Shown: piece after piece, positions 30,639 through 31,292 of the stretch
Layout of the letters: every line of letters starts with the position of its first letter
How positions within the stretch are numbered: the first letter of the stretch is position 1
Origin: Dissophora ornata
Lineage: Eukaryota > Mortierellomycota > Mortierellomycetes > Mortierellales > Mortierellaceae
DNA length: 31,292 nucleotides
Assembly (NCBI GenBank): GCA_025201705.1
Contig: MU616928.1
Coordinates: 1 to 31,292 of the forward strand
Reading direction: 5' to 3'
Program-made: the position numbers and the translations under genes
The notes under the pieces: model-generated
Told to the model about the DNA's origin: nothing
Database searches by the model: none
Seen by the model: the letters and a program-made list of their open reading frames with translations, nothing else

Positions 30639-30644
30639 AATAAA
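30639..30644 (+). terminator. poly(A) signal AATAAA of the kinase gene
   Basis: AATAAA 65 nt past the TAG stop, in an AT-rich context. Confidence 0.5.
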
Positions 30645-31292
30645 ATGCCAGACAGAAGCGACAGGGAGCGACGTTGAGAAAGACGCCGATGACGATGACA
30701 CAGCAACCACGAGAAAGATGCTGCAGGAAGAAGGACTCGTAACTTTTATTGACATTGATAAGCTTGGCTGGTTTTGTTTAGACTGGTGAGACAGAGTTCA
30801 TGTGGCAAGACCAAGCAAGCACCGAGTGCCTTCGATGACGACCATCATTCGTGTGTAGACAGATGTAAACGAATGGGTTGTACCTGAAAGACAGAGGGAG
30901 GGCATCGTAGGCGGTAGGTCACGGTGCATCGGCTGGACTATTACGTCACACCAAGCACACGTGACCCTACACAAGGGAGCATGCGGTCAAGCATGCATAT
31001 CTACGGATGCTAAGAAAAGATCTACAGCATCTACAGAGTTGTTGGTATTCTTGCGAAATAGGTGCTTAGGTTTGCCAAATAGTCACTGCAGCCGTGGAGG
31101 AGGGCCTCTGTCGTGTTTGCCTGCCTGCTGGCGCATCGCTTGTGCGTCTCTTGCTTGCTGTGCTACCGGAAGACATTGTGGAGCATCGGTCTGTACATCC
31201 TCCTGCGATGGCTGATCCTGCCAATCCTCCCTCAAGGACGCCCCCACCAACCGCGCCAGTCTTGGCCCAGGGATAGGACCCGTCCGGGCGTC
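30645..31292. other. 3' flank of the kinase and GC-rich window edge
   Basis: Up to ~31080 I see nothing coding. From ~31090 to the window end the sequence is GC-rich and open in more than one frame on each strand, for example plus-strand ASLVRLLLAVLPEDIVE. It may be the first or last exon of a neighbouring gene, but the frame cannot be chosen from this window. Confidence 0.4.

Overview
The window reads as nuclear DNA of a filamentous early-diverging fungus, most likely a Mortierella-type Mucoromycota species. The reasons are a complete elongation factor 3 (a fungal translation factor), genes cut by many short introns of about 60-150 nt with GTAAGT-like donors, strong C-ending codon bias in the highly expressed genes (EF-3, serine hydroxymethyltransferase), and long A/T and pyrimidine homopolymers between genes. 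There is no operon, mobile element, CRISPR array or viral gene. All exon models below were built by hand from splice-site consensus, frame continuity and family knowledge, without alignment software.

Left part (1-8973): a tRNA-Asn(GTT) at 93-166; a minus-strand 8-exon gene (439-2831) fusing an alpha/beta hydrolase to a cysteine phosphatase of the mRNA-capping RNA 5'-triphosphatase type; a minus-strand 6-exon p24/EMP24 cargo receptor (3630-4962); and minus-strand cytosolic serine hydroxymethyltransferase (5575-7108). A 1.9 kb gap then leads to EF-3, and it holds an 80-codon ATG-less open frame ending in a membrane-like tail.

Middle part (8974-18398): EF-3 (8974-12473, plus, 4 exons); a long gap without a recognisable gene; a secreted GPI-type protein with eight cysteines (14674-15213, plus) behind a clear TATA box; a probable unannotated minus-strand gene (16296-16825) whose last exon has good codon bias; and a Ser-rich disordered protein with three basic-Ser motifs (17151-18398, plus).

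Right part (18399-31292): a minus-strand heterotrimeric G-protein alpha subunit in 9 exons (20017-21944), which can only be assembled to the expected 353 residues by accepting a GC-AG intron and a 5-nucleotide microexon. After it come a possible very small gene (23092-23297, plus), the XPA/RAD14 nucleotide excision repair factor (24188-25448, plus), the Hsp70 exchange factor FES1 (25524-26825, minus, tail-to-tail with XPA), and a 952-residue protein kinase with a long disordered N-terminus and an HKD catalytic motif (27631-30574, plus). The last 200 bases are GC-rich with several open frames and may be the edge of a further gene.

The genes are functionally unrelated housekeeping and signalling genes: translation, one-carbon metabolism, secretion, DNA repair, chaperone cycle, G-protein and kinase signalling. 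The most unusual observations are the 5-nt microexon and GC-AG intron in the G-alpha gene, and the hydrolase-phosphatase fusion.
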